Shown one piece after another: positions 51,347 through 60,174 of a stretch of 64,000 nt of DNA (positions are counted from its first letter, which is position 1; every line of letters begins with the position of its first letter). A program made the position numbers and the translations under genes. The notes below the pieces were generated by a model, which saw nothing but the letters and a program-made list of their open reading frames with translations, was not told where the DNA came from and made no database searches. Source of the DNA: Elusimicrobiota bacterium (lineage in GTDB: Bacteria; Elusimicrobiota; Elusimicrobia; UBA1565); the NCBI GenBank assembly GCA_041660925.1, contig JBAZVI010000002.1:310001-374000 (forward strand), written 5' to 3'.

Positions 51347-53281
51347 CTATCCTCCCCTCACGATGTAGATCTCCACCTTATAGGATTCGACCCCGACGAC
51401 CTGGTTCTGGAGCTGGATGTTCTCCGGCTTCATCTTATACTGCTCGACGAGCCGTTTCTTCACGAAATCCGCCCGGGCTTTCGCGAGCGCGGCGCCGTCC
51501 GGCTCGCCGCTGTAAGCATACCCTACGAGATTGATCTTATCAAGCGGATAGAGTTCCATGGTGTCGGCGATGCGCCCGAGCACGGAATCGCTGTCCTGCT
51601 GCATGGTGGCGGTCCCCTTCTGGAAGAGGACCTGGAAGTTGACCACTCCGGCTCGCGACGGCGCGGGCTCCTGGGCGGCGGGCTTCGCCGCCGCCGGCGC
51701 CGCGGCGGCCGTCGGCTGCGCGCCGGGCTCCGCGGCGGTCTTGGAGGGCTCCCGGCGCGCGGCGGCCTTCTTCCCCTTCGCCGCCTTCGCGGGCTTCCCG
51801 GCCTTGGCGGTCTTCGCCGGCTTGCGGGCGCCGATCGTCCTGCCCTGGAGCCGCCCCGGGATCGGACGCGCGGCTTCTTCCTCTTCTTCGGTCTCCTGCC
51901 CCATGACGGGGAGCTCGGCAGGAGGGGCCTTGGCGACGAGCGTGCTCGAGGAGACGGGCGCCGCGGGGACCGGTTCCTGGCCCTGGAGCGTGATCCAGAG
52001 ATGCCGTTTGCGCGAGTGGTTCTTGAGGTCCGTCGCGCTGAGGACGGCCTCGTACTGCCCGGGCGGGTAGGGGTTGCCGAAGTAGTTCTTCCGTCCGTTC
52101 CAGTAGATCTGGTGGAAGACGGGGGCGCCGCCCTTGACCTCCTGGAGCGGCACGAGGTCGTCGCCTTTCTTCTCCCCGGGGCCGAGGATCTGGAAGCGCC
52201 AGGACATGAGGCCCGCGGGAGGCTCGACGACCGAGAACTCGACGATCGCCCCGTCTCCGGAGCGCGGGTCGAAGGCCGCGGGCCAGGAGCCCAGCGACAC
52301 CGGCGGTCCGCCCTGTTCGTCGAGCGCGCTGTCGGTGGTGAGCTGGAGGGGCTGATTGTATAGGAAGACGAGGAGGATCCCCTTGTACTCCTGGAACTCG
52401 CGCGGGAGTTCGATCTGACTGCTCAGGAGGTTCACGCGTACGCGGGGAGGGGCGACGCCGGTCCGGAAGAAATGGGAGCTGATGCCCATGGTGCGGCGCA
52501 TGTCCAGGATCTTCGCGTTGCCCTGGGTCGCGCCTTCGGGGAGGATGATGACCTGAGTGGCTCCGAGCGAGAAGACCAGCTCGCCGAGGATGTCGAGGAT
52601 CTTCCCGGCGTCCTTCTTGAACTGGATCCCGGTCTCGAAGAGCAGGTCGGGCGGGATGGCGATCGCCCTCGGCGCGCGGCTCGTCGCCATCTGGATGCGG
52701 ATGTCCTCGTAGCGCCGCAGCTTCTCCAGCGCCGTGCGCGCCTGGTTCTGGATCTTCCCTTCGATCTCGCGCTTCATGACCGCCCGGTCGCCGGAGCCGA
52801 GCCCGGCCTCACGGGGAGCGGTCCGCGGCGCGCGGTCCTCCTCGGGCTCGCTCGGGGCCGCGGAGCGCCGGGGCGCGTCCTCGACCGCGGGCTCGGAGCG
52901 GCGCACCGAGGGGCGTCCCGCGGCGCTCTCGATGACCGTGCCGGCGCCCTGCGGGGCCGCCGGACGGGAGAGCTTCGCTTCCGACCCCATGGACATGCGC
53001 TGGGTGATGAGGTTCAGATACTCGTTGGCCACGGGCCGTTCGGCCGGGTCGCCCTTGACGAGGATCTCCATGAAGCGGTCCATGGCCTCCATGTCGTGCC
53101 CGCTCTCGTAGAGTCCGATGGCGAGCTGCATCGACCGGCTGTAGTTCGCGTTCCCCCCGCCGCTCTCGTCGAGCGGCTGAGCTCCGGCGAGCGGATGCAG
53201 CAGCGCGAAGAGGCCGACCAGCAGCAGGGCCTGGCCCATGACGCGCAGCGCCGTCCTCAGGAACGGGGGAACGGGAATCAT
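51347..53281 (-). CDS. Envelope protein with two OmpA-like domains and a FlgD-like segment
   Basis: This 644-residue protein is found inside the pilus operon. It has a signal peptide (VLLLVGLFALLHPLAGA-like) and a TPR-like helical start (about 40-95). An OmpA-like peptidoglycan-binding-type domain follows (about 205-290; LFETGIQFKKDAGKILDIL). Then there is a beta-rich part with a FlgD-like NPYPPGQYEAVLSATD, a lysine/alanine/proline-rich linker, and a second OmpA-like domain at the C-terminus (MELYPLDKINLVGYAYSGEPDGAALAKARADFVKKRL). It could anchor the apparatus to the cell wall. The upstream AT-rich region 53285-53345 may contain a promoter. Confidence 0.75.
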   Translation of the reverse strand: MIPVPPFLRTALRVMGQALLLVGLFALLHPLAGAQPLDESGGGNANYSRSMQLAIGLYESGHDMEAMDRFMEILVKGDPAERPVANEYLNLITQRMSMGSEAKLSRPAAPQGAGTVIESAAGRPSVRRSEPAVEDAPRRSAAPSEPEEDRAPRTAPREAGLGSGDRAVMKREIEGKIQNQARTALEKLRRYEDIRIQMATSRAPRAIAIPPDLLFETGIQFKKDAGKILDILGELVFSLGATQVIILPEGATQGNAKILDMRRTMGISSHFFRTGVAPPRVRVNLLSSQIELPREFQEYKGILLVFLYNQPLQLTTDSALDEQGGPPVSLGSWPAAFDPRSGDGAIVEFSVVEPPAGLMSWRFQILGPGEKKGDDLVPLQEVKGGAPVFHQIYWNGRKNYFGNPYPPGQYEAVLSATDLKNHSRKRHLWITLQGQEPVPAAPVSSSTLVAKAPPAELPVMGQETEEEEEAARPIPGRLQGRTIGARKPAKTAKAGKPAKAAKGKKAAARREPSKTAAEPGAQPTAAAAPAAAKPAAQEPAPSRAGVVNFQVLFQKGTATMQQDSDSVLGRIADTMELYPLDKINLVGYAYSGEPDGAALAKARADFVKKRLVEQYKMKPENIQLQNQVVGVESYKVEIYIVRGG

Positions 53282-53413
53282 CTCGCTATTAATGTGACTT
53301 TTTAGCGTTAGTGAATCATTTCCGGCTTGTTAAGGAATTGTTACAGGACGAGCGACGGCCCAGGCCCGGTGCGCCCGGGTCCTGGGCCGCCCTCCTCGGA
53401 GAACGCGTCCCGC
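53282..53413 (-). promoter_or_regulatory. Intergenic region with hairpin and AT-rich candidate promoter
   Basis: This is one of the few AT-rich stretches in the pilus region (53285-53345). A strong hairpin (53356-53389, 9-bp outer and 5-bp inner stem) follows the pilin stop in the minus direction, without a clear T-run. The hairpin could reduce read-through from the abundant pilin mRNA, and the AT-rich part could restart transcription for the lower-level assembly genes. No gene is seen here. Confidence 0.4.
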
Positions 53414-53893
53414 CTACTGCGCGAAGTCGATCGTGCAGTTCGCGCAGCCGGGGTAGGTCATGGCCCCGCCGCAGCGCTCGTAGACGACCGTGTACGGGTT
53501 CGAATACCTGGGCGCGATGCCGGCGTTGGCCGCCACGCGCGTCAGGGTGATGTTGTAGCGGGGGTCGCCGGCCTGGCAGCCCGCCGCGGCGCCGGCGCCC
53601 ATGGCCACGCTGAAGTAGCGCATGCCGTAGGCCGGCGAGGTCCCCGGGAACGACACGTCGAGGTTCGCGAGGTCGGCGTTGACCTGCGCGTAGTTGCCGT
53701 TGCGCGCGAGGTAGCGCTCCTGGGCCTGCTTGACCTGCGACATGAAGGCCTGGGCCTCCGCGACGCGCGCCCGCTCGACGACCTTGAAGTACTGCGGGAT
53801 GGCGATGGCCGCGAGGATGCCGATGATGAGCACGACGACGAGCAGCTCGATGAGCGTGAAGCCGCTCGACTTCTTCCGGATGTCCTTGGTCAT
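53414..53893 (-). CDS. Type IV major pilin-like protein, second tandem copy
   Basis: This 159-residue prepilin has a basic leader (KKSSG) and the GFTLIELLVVVLIIGILAAIAIPQYF helix. A globular domain follows, with cysteines at AAGCQAG, YERCGG, and PGCANC near the end. It is nearly identical to the neighbouring pilin at 53911 apart from the leader and a few substitutions (Asp/Ser/Thr/Ile changes), so it arose by recent duplication. GAGGA precedes the start. It is co-transcribed with the first copy. Confidence 0.93.
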   Translation of the reverse strand: MTKDIRKKSSGFTLIELLVVVLIIGILAAIAIPQYFKVVERARVAEAQAFMSQVKQAQERYLARNGNYAQVNADLANLDVSFPGTSPAYGMRYFSVAMGAGAAAGCQAGDPRYNITLTRVAANAGIAPRYSNPYTVVYERCGGAMTYPGCANCTIDFAQ

Positions 53894-53910
53894 CGGAGAG
53901 TCCTCGGCGC

Positions 53911-54384
53911 TTATTGCGCGAAGTCGACCGAGCAGTTCGCGCAGCCCGGATACGTCAGGGCTCCGCCGCAGCGCTCATAGACGACCGTGTACGGGTTCGA
54001 ATACCTGGGCGCGATGCCGGCGTTGGCGGCCACGCGCGTCATGGTGATGTTGTAGCGGGGGTCGCCGGCCTGGCAGCCCGCCGCGGCGCCGGCGCCCATG
54101 GCCACGCTGAAGTAGCGCATGCCGAAGGCCGGCGAGGATCCGGGGAAGGTGACGTCCAGGTTCCCGAGGTCGGCGTTGACCTGCGCGTAGTTGCCGTTGC
54201 GCGCGAGGTAGCGCTCCTGCGCCTGCTTCACCTGCGAGATGAAGGCCTCGGCTTCGGCGACGCGCGCCCGCTCGACGACCTTGAAGTACTGCGGGATGGC
54301 GATGGCCGCGAGGATGCCGATGATGAGCACGACGACGAGCAGCTCGATGAGGGTGAAGCCCCTCTGGGACTGCGACCTGTTCAT
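53911..54384 (-). CDS. Type IV major pilin-like protein, first tandem copy
   Basis: This 157-residue prepilin has the leader NRSQSQRG and the GFTLIELLVVVLIIGILAAIAIPQYF motif. A conserved ERARVAEAEAFISQVKQAQ segment follows, and cysteine positions match the copy at 53414. AAGGAGAA lies 7 nt before the ATG, the best ribosome binding site of the region, consistent with high expression of a major pilin. It lies directly downstream of pilC. Confidence 0.93.
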   Translation of the reverse strand: MNRSQSQRGFTLIELLVVVLIIGILAAIAIPQYFKVVERARVAEAEAFISQVKQAQERYLARNGNYAQVNADLGNLDVTFPGSSPAFGMRYFSVAMGAGAAAGCQAGDPRYNITMTRVAANAGIAPRYSNPYTVVYERCGGALTYPGCANCSVDFAQ

Positions 54385-54442
54385 TCTGCGTTCTCCTTTG
54401 CGTCTTTTTTCGCCGCGTCCGCGTGCGGCGCCGACGATCCGT

Positions 54443-55666
54443 TCAGCCTTTGCCGCCGATCTGCGAGAGCTGGAAGATCGGCATGAAGATCGACATGACG
54501 ATGACGCCGACGATCCCGCCGATGAAGACGACCATGATGGGGTCGATGATCGCGGTGAAGCGGCGGGTGAACTGCTCGATCTGCTCGCGATAGAACGTCG
54601 AAAGGGTGCCGAGGATGTCCGGGAGCTTGCCCGACTCCTCGCCCATCCACATCATCTCCGTGACGAGCGGCGGGAAGACCCCGGACTTCTTGAACGCCGC
54701 CGAGATCGACTTCCCCGTCGCGACGTCGTTCTTCACGCCCTTGAGCGCCGTCGCGAAGATCCGGTTGGAGGCGAAGACGCCCTCGAGGACGGCGATCGCG
54801 TTGAGGATGCTGACGCCCGACTCGATGAGGGTCGAGAGGGTGGTGAGCAGACGCTCGACCTGGATGTTCTTGATGAAGGCGCCGAAGAACGGGAGCCCGA
54901 AGAGGAACTGCGCCTTGGCGAGCTGGCCGTTCTCGGTGGCGAGGTAGGCCTTGAGCAGGAAGACGGCGACGACGGTGACCCCGATGAGCGCGGGGAGGTT
55001 GTAGACGAGGAGGTTCGAGACCGCGATGATGACCTGCGTGATCGCCGGCAGCTTGAGGTCGAAGCTCTTGAAGATGTCGGCGAAGGTCGGGACGATCTTC
55101 ACGATGAAGAAGATCAGCACGCCCATCGAGATCGTGAAGAGCACGGCCGGGTACGCGAGGGCGGTGAGGACCTTGGCCTTGAGCTCCTCCTGCGACTGGA
55201 TGTAGCTGGAGACCTGCTTGAGGGCCTTGGGCATCTGGCCGCTGAGCTCGCCGGCCTGCACGAGCGAGATCCAGAGCGTGTCGAAGACCTTCGGGTGCCG
55301 CTCGAGGGCCTTGTGCAGGGAGGAGCCGCTCGCGACCTCCTTGGAGACCGCCTGGACGGCGGCCTTGAGCGCGGGGTTCTCGGAGTGCTCGGAGAGCAGC
55401 GTCAGTCCCCGGACGAGGGGGACGCCGCCGTTGAGCAGCGTGGCGAGCTGCTCGCCGAAGAACGCCAGGTCGCGTCCGCCGACGGAGCCGGTCCCCCCCC
55501 GCAGGCGCTTGAGCGGGCTCGGGCTCTCGCGCTCGGCCTGGATGGACAGGATGAAGAAGCCGCGGCCCTGGAGGGCGTTGATGGCTTCGTTCTCGTCGGA
55601 GGCTTCGACCGAGCCCGAGGAGGTGTCGCCCTTGCTGTCCTGGACGGTGTAGAGGAACTTGCTCAT
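54443..55666 (-). CDS. pilC: Inner-membrane platform protein PilC/GspF
   Basis: This polytopic platform protein has 407 residues. Two T2SSF domains are seen (about residues 65-190 and 270-390), each followed by membrane helices. Conserved segments include ALNEAINALQGRGFFIL-like start, FGEQLATLLNGGVPLVRGL and WMGEESGKLPDILG. It interacts with the PilB ATPase, whose gene lies upstream, and with the pilins encoded downstream. The gap to pilB (55667-55723) contains an inverted repeat with GGTAG and CTACC arms but no evident ribosome binding site. Confidence 0.95.
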   Translation of the reverse strand: MSKFLYTVQDSKGDTSSGSVEASDENEAINALQGRGFFILSIQAERESPSPLKRLRGGTGSVGGRDLAFFGEQLATLLNGGVPLVRGLTLLSEHSENPALKAAVQAVSKEVASGSSLHKALERHPKVFDTLWISLVQAGELSGQMPKALKQVSSYIQSQEELKAKVLTALAYPAVLFTISMGVLIFFIVKIVPTFADIFKSFDLKLPAITQVIIAVSNLLVYNLPALIGVTVVAVFLLKAYLATENGQLAKAQFLFGLPFFGAFIKNIQVERLLTTLSTLIESGVSILNAIAVLEGVFASNRIFATALKGVKNDVATGKSISAAFKKSGVFPPLVTEMMWMGEESGKLPDILGTLSTFYREQIEQFTRRFTAIIDPIMVVFIGGIVGVIVMSIFMPIFQLSQIGGKG

Positions 55667-55723
55667 CGCTCGGACGGTAGTCTACCAGTCGTCCGGGGGG
55701 CTGTCAATGCGCGCGCCCCCCCC

Positions 55724-57478
55724 TCACTCGCCGACGGTGATGGAGAGCACCTCTTCAGCGGAGGTGACGCCGTTGAGGACCTTGCGCCAGCCGCTCGCGC
55801 GCAGGCTCCACATCCCGTCCTCGGCGGCGATCTTCTTGAGCAGGTCCATGTCCCCGGCCTTGTGGTAGATCCCGTCGCGGAGCTTGGGCGTGACGAAGTA
55901 GACCTCGTAGATGGCGACGCGCCCGGCGTAGCCGGTCTTCGCGCACTTCTCGCAGCCGCGCGCCTGGTAGAAGATGAGCTTCGAGGGGTCCGGCGGCGGC
56001 GGCAGGAGGCTCTCGTTGAGGCAGCGCTCGAGCTCCTCCTTCGGCGGGGAGTAGGCCTGCTTGCAGGCCGGGCAGAGCGTGCGCACCAGGCGCTGGGCGG
56101 CGACCATGCGCAGCGAGGAGGAGAGCATGAACGGCTCGATGCCCATGTCGGTGAGGCGCACGACGGCCTCGATGGCGCTGTTGGTGTGCAGCGTCGAGAG
56201 CACGAGGTGGCCGGTGAGCGCCGCGCGCAGACAGGTCTGCGCCGTCTCCTGGTCGCGGACCTCGCCGACGAGGATGACGTCGGGGTCCTGGCGCAGGAAG
56301 GAGCGCAGCGCGGCGGCGAAGGTCAGCCCGATGCCGGAGCGGACCTGGACCTGGTTGATGCCCTCGAGCTTGAATTCGACCGGGTCCTCGATGGTCATGA
56401 AGTTCATCTCGGGGGTCTTGATCGTGTTGAGGACGGTGTAGAGGGTCGTCGTCTTACCCGAGCCCGTGGGGCCGGTGAGGAAGATCAGCCCGTGCGGCGA
56501 GTTCGCCGCCCGCAGAAAGTCCTCCTTCTGGCGGGGCTCGAAGCCGATCTTGTCGATGTTGAGCTCGACGGCGCCCTTGTCCAGGATACGCATGACGACC
56601 TTCTCCCCGAAGACGGTCGGGCAGATCGAGACGCGGATGTCGATGACGCGGTTCTGGACCTTGAGCGAGAAAGCGCCGTCCTGCGGCAGCCGCCGCTCGG
56701 CGATGTCGAGCTTCGAGAGGATCTTGATGCGGCTGACGACCGCGGAGAAGCCGTCGATGGCGGGAGGGGTGCGCTCGTAAAGCACGCCGTGGATGCGGAA
56801 GCGCAGCATGACGCGCTCGTCGAAGCGCTCGATGTGGATGTCCGAGCAGCGTTCGCTGATGGCCTGCTTGAGGATGGCGTTGACGAGCGAGACGATCTGC
56901 GCTCCCTTCGCCTGGGAGACCATCTTGTCGAGGTCGAGACGCGCGTCGGAGGTGACGTCGGCTTCCTCTCCGCCGGTCGCGTCGGGGGAGTCGTCGCCCT
57001 TCGACATGACCCGGTCGATGAGGCCGGTGCCGGTGGAGCCGTAGAAGTCGTCGATGACCTTCATGATCTGGCTCTTCGTGGCGATGAAGGGCTGGATCTC
57101 CTTGTTCGTCATCAGCTTCAGGTTCTCGACGACGAGGACGTTCTCCGGCTCGGCCATCGCGACGGCGAGGGTGTTCTCGTCGAGGAAGAGCGGGACGAGG
57201 ATGTTCTCGCGCGCGTAGCGCTCTTCGACGACCTGCTGCAGGCCCTGGTCCTTCTCGGGAGAGAGGATCTTGTTCTCGCGGGAAGCGAAGGGGACGCCGA
57301 GGAGCTTCGAGACCGCCATCGCGATCTGGTCCTCGGTGGCCATCTGGAGCTTCACCACCGACTCGCCGAGGCGGCAGTTCTGCTGCTCGGAATGCTTGAT
57401 GGCCTTGTCGAGCTGCTCCTGGTTGAGCACCCCGCCCTGGAGCAGGATCTGGCCGAGTCGGATCTTCTGAGGCTGCAT
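55724..57478 (-). CDS. pilB: Pilus assembly/type II secretion ATPase PilB/GspE
   Basis: This extension motor ATPase has 584 residues. It has two N-terminal MshEN-like regions (LGQILLQGGVLNQEQLDKAI), then Walker A GPTGSGKTTTLY (about residue 335), the Asp box (EDPVE), Walker B (DVILVGEVRDQETA), the His box (HLVLSTLHTN) and a zinc tetracysteine motif (CPAC and CEKC, about 485-530). It is the first gene of the operon, with a good sigma70-type promoter. No PilT retraction ATPase is found in the window. Confidence 0.96.
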   Translation of the reverse strand: MQPQKIRLGQILLQGGVLNQEQLDKAIKHSEQQNCRLGESVVKLQMATEDQIAMAVSKLLGVPFASRENKILSPEKDQGLQQVVEERYARENILVPLFLDENTLAVAMAEPENVLVVENLKLMTNKEIQPFIATKSQIMKVIDDFYGSTGTGLIDRVMSKGDDSPDATGGEEADVTSDARLDLDKMVSQAKGAQIVSLVNAILKQAISERCSDIHIERFDERVMLRFRIHGVLYERTPPAIDGFSAVVSRIKILSKLDIAERRLPQDGAFSLKVQNRVIDIRVSICPTVFGEKVVMRILDKGAVELNIDKIGFEPRQKEDFLRAANSPHGLIFLTGPTGSGKTTTLYTVLNTIKTPEMNFMTIEDPVEFKLEGINQVQVRSGIGLTFAAALRSFLRQDPDVILVGEVRDQETAQTCLRAALTGHLVLSTLHTNSAIEAVVRLTDMGIEPFMLSSSLRMVAAQRLVRTLCPACKQAYSPPKEELERCLNESLLPPPPDPSKLIFYQARGCEKCAKTGYAGRVAIYEVYFVTPKLRDGIYHKAGDMDLLKKIAAEDGMWSLRASGWRKVLNGVTSAEEVLSITVGE

Positions 57479-57488
57479 GCGCCCTCCG

Positions 57489-57548
57489 TTACCGGGAATC
57501 CCGCGGGGATTCCCGGTAATGTATATATCGTGCGCGCGGGCCTGTCAA
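57489..57548 (-). promoter_or_regulatory. pilB: Sigma70-type promoter of the pil operon with overlapping palindrome
   Basis: On the minus strand, TTGACA (57548-57543), a 17-nt spacer and TATACA (57525-57520) form the best promoter of the window. A perfect 14-bp inverted repeat with a GCG centre (57489-57519) lies directly downstream over the expected transcription start, then GGAGGG and the ATG at 57478. The palindrome is either a repressor operator or a 5-prime mRNA hairpin close to the ribosome binding site. Confidence 0.75.
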
Positions 57549-57558
57549 GACGCGGGGA

Positions 57559-60174
57559 CTAGCGGCCCAGGGCGCGGAGCTCGCCGGCGGCCGTCGGGTT
57601 GCCGGGCTCCAGGCGCAGGGCTTCGCGGAAGCGCTCCGCGGCTTCGTCGCTGCGGCCGAGCTTCTTGAGCGCCTGGCCGAGGTTGACGACGGCGGGGACG
57701 CTGCGCGGCTCGCGCGCGAGGACCGCGCGGAAGTGCCCCTCGGCCGCGGCCGCGTCCCCGTGGAAGAGCTCGAGGTTCCCGGCGTAGAAGCGCGCGCGCA
57801 CGTCGAGCGGGAAGGCGTCGGCGCAGCGGCGGGCCAGCTCCCGGGTGGCGGGGCCGAGGTCGCGGGCGCGCACGAGGGCGTCGAGGCGGCGCAGGTCGTC
57901 GAGGCGGCGGAGGATCTCCGGCGGTCGGCGGCCGGACTGCCCCAGCGAGCTGCGGAGGTTGCTCTCCGCCGTCGAGAAGCCGGGCTCGCGGGCCAGGAGC
58001 CCCGCGTAGACCTCCTCGGCCTTGCCGTACTCGCGTCCCAGGCTGTACAGGTAGCCGAGGTTGTTGCGGAAGTGCGGGTTGTCCGGGAAGAAGCGGATCG
58101 CCCCCTCGAGCACGCGGATCGCGAGCTCGCGTTCGGCGACGGGCTCGCGCAGGAGGAAGGCCGAGAAGCTCGCGTAGAGGTCCTGGGACATCGGGTTGAT
58201 GGCCCAGGACATCAGGTAGTTGCGCCGCGCGTCGTCGCGCCGCCCGAGCCGGTTCCCCGAGAGGGTCGCGATGTTGAAATAGATCTCGTCGTAGCCGGCG
58301 TTGGCCTTCAGCGACTGGTCGTACGCCCACAAGGCCTTCTCCGGCTGGTCGCTGCGCGCGTAGGCGTTGCCGAGCTCGTAGTTGGTGTTGACCTCGCGCG
58401 GCTGCCAGCGGTAGGCGCGCTCCAGGGTCTCCACCGCCTGCGCCATCCGCTGCCCGCGCGCGAGCTTGAAGCCCATGAAGTAGTTCGTCTCGCGCATCCA
58501 CATCGCGACGCCCGCCCACGCGCCCCAGGCGCAGAGCAGGACCGCTCCGAGGGCGAGCGCCTTGCGCGCCGCGGCGGGGAGCGCGGGAGCGCGGCGCCAG
58601 CCCTCCTCCCGCGCGAGGAGTCCCGCCGTGCTGCCCGCCATCCACCAGAACAGGAAGCCCGGCACCGCGAAGTGCAGCGAGACGTTCATGAGGTTGTCGA
58701 CGAGCATGCCGGCGACGCCCGCCGCGGCGCCGAGGATCCAGATCCCCGTCCCCCCCTCGCGCGCGGGGCGGCCCTTCGCCGCGGGCTCGGCGATCTCGAC
58801 GCGCAGCGCGCGCGGCAGCGTCGATCGGAAGAACGCGACCCAGGTCCAGAGCAGCACCCCGACGCCGGCGAGGCCGCACTGCGCCCAGACCTCGAGGACC
58901 TCGTTGTGCGCGTTGTTCGCGTGCGTGCGCATGCCGCGCAGGAGGGCCACCTGCTCGAGCAGCCCGCCCTGGTAGAACGGATAGTAGAGCTCGAAGAGGC
59001 CCCAGCCCTTGCCGAGCAGGGGGTTCTCCGCGCCCATCTGCCAGGCGCAGGCCCAGATGAGAAGGCGCTGGAACCACGGGCTGTACGGGATGCCCCCAGG
59101 CTCCGTGTGCTTGAAGGCGAGTCCGACCTCGGAGAGGCGTCCGAAGGCGCTCGAAACGTAGCCGCCGATGTTGCTCTGCGGCCAGAAGAGGGCGATGAGA
59201 ACCCCCGCGCTCAGGACGAGGCCGGTGACCTCGGGGTCCCTGCGGACGAGGCGCCGGACCTCCGGGGAGAGCGCGAGGACGGCCAGCGCGGCGGCCGCGC
59301 CGACCCACGACGAGCGGGTGAGGCTGCAGAGCAGCGCCGCCTCGAAGAAGAGGAAGAGGATGCCGTAGGCAATCCGCGCTCCGCGCGCACGCGCGCGCAG
59401 ATAGTAGACGACGGAGAGCGGCAGGAGGATGACCATGTACGACGACATGAAGTTCGGGTTCCCGAAAGTCGAGACGGAGCGTCCGCCGTAGGGGTTGAGG
59501 GTCTTCGGCCAGAGGATCTCGAAGTTGAAGTACTGCAGGACGGCGTAGACGGCGCCCAGGAAGCCGGCCGCCAGCGCCGCGTGCCAGACCGCGTGCACGG
59601 TGCCCGCACGCGCGAGGAAGAGCACCGCGGAGATGCCGGCCGCCCAGAGGAGCGCGCCGTAGGGGTCCCACATATGCTCCCAGAGCGTGGGGCCCTGGGA
59701 CGCCGCCCCGCGCAGCTGCGGGAAGAGCAGCCAGAGCGCGCCCCAGAGGATGCAGAAGGCCGCCCAGCCGATGATCGGCGGGGCGTCGGGCTCCATGGTC
59801 CCCGCGCACTCGGCGGCGAGGTAGAAGGTCAGCAGCGGATAGACGAGGCCGAACTGCATCACGATCTGGCGGCCCGGCTCCGCGAGCATCGCCCCGCGGT
59901 AGAACGACGCGTGACCGAAGTAGGCGAGGCCCCAGCTCAGGGCGCAGACCCCGGCCCAGGCGGCGAGCGGAAGGTCGACGGGGGTGCGCGGAAGGGAGAG
60001 CTCGTCGCCGCTCAACCAGCCGAGGGCGAGGAAGGCCGCCGCGAGGCAGAGGGCCCCGTCGAGGAGCGCGATCTGCGTGACGTACGGGTTGCGCGTGAGG
60101 TCCGTGAAGAAGAAGAGCGGGCAGACGAAATGCGCGAGAACGACGACGGGAAGGACGAGGCGGCGCGCGTTCAC
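57559..60174 (-). CDS. O-antigen ligase-like (WzyC) membrane protein with TPR tail, copy 2
   Basis: This 871-residue protein has about 12-13 membrane helices in residues 1-560, with the ligase motif region GNPNFMSSYMVILLPL and, in the large loop, HANNAHNEVLEVWAQCG, which carries the HNExLE pattern of WaaL/PglL-type enzymes. Residues 575-871 are TPR repeats (AVETLERAYRWQPREVNTNYELGNAYARS) ending at the C-terminus. The GTG start overlaps the stop of the upstream paralogue as GTGA. Proteins of this class join surface glycans to lipid A core or to pilin. The location next to the pil operon makes a pilin or envelope glycosylation role attractive but unproven. Confidence 0.85.
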   Translation of the reverse strand: MNARRLVLPVVVLAHFVCPLFFFTDLTRNPYVTQIALLDGALCLAAAFLALGWLSGDELSLPRTPVDLPLAAWAGVCALSWGLAYFGHASFYRGAMLAEPGRQIVMQFGLVYPLLTFYLAAECAGTMEPDAPPIIGWAAFCILWGALWLLFPQLRGAASQGPTLWEHMWDPYGALLWAAGISAVLFLARAGTVHAVWHAALAAGFLGAVYAVLQYFNFEILWPKTLNPYGGRSVSTFGNPNFMSSYMVILLPLSVVYYLRARARGARIAYGILFLFFEAALLCSLTRSSWVGAAAALAVLALSPEVRRLVRRDPEVTGLVLSAGVLIALFWPQSNIGGYVSSAFGRLSEVGLAFKHTEPGGIPYSPWFQRLLIWACAWQMGAENPLLGKGWGLFELYYPFYQGGLLEQVALLRGMRTHANNAHNEVLEVWAQCGLAGVGVLLWTWVAFFRSTLPRALRVEIAEPAAKGRPAREGGTGIWILGAAAGVAGMLVDNLMNVSLHFAVPGFLFWWMAGSTAGLLAREEGWRRAPALPAAARKALALGAVLLCAWGAWAGVAMWMRETNYFMGFKLARGQRMAQAVETLERAYRWQPREVNTNYELGNAYARSDQPEKALWAYDQSLKANAGYDEIYFNIATLSGNRLGRRDDARRNYLMSWAINPMSQDLYASFSAFLLREPVAERELAIRVLEGAIRFFPDNPHFRNNLGYLYSLGREYGKAEEVYAGLLAREPGFSTAESNLRSSLGQSGRRPPEILRRLDDLRRLDALVRARDLGPATRELARRCADAFPLDVRARFYAGNLELFHGDAAAAEGHFRAVLAREPRSVPAVVNLGQALKKLGRSDEAAERFREALRLEPGNPTAAGELRALGR

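Noticed and set aside
54443..57478. A canonical type II secretion system
   Set aside because: PilMNOPQ-like order and two major-pilin-like genes favour a type IV pilus-like machine, although the fusion and PilP form leave this open.
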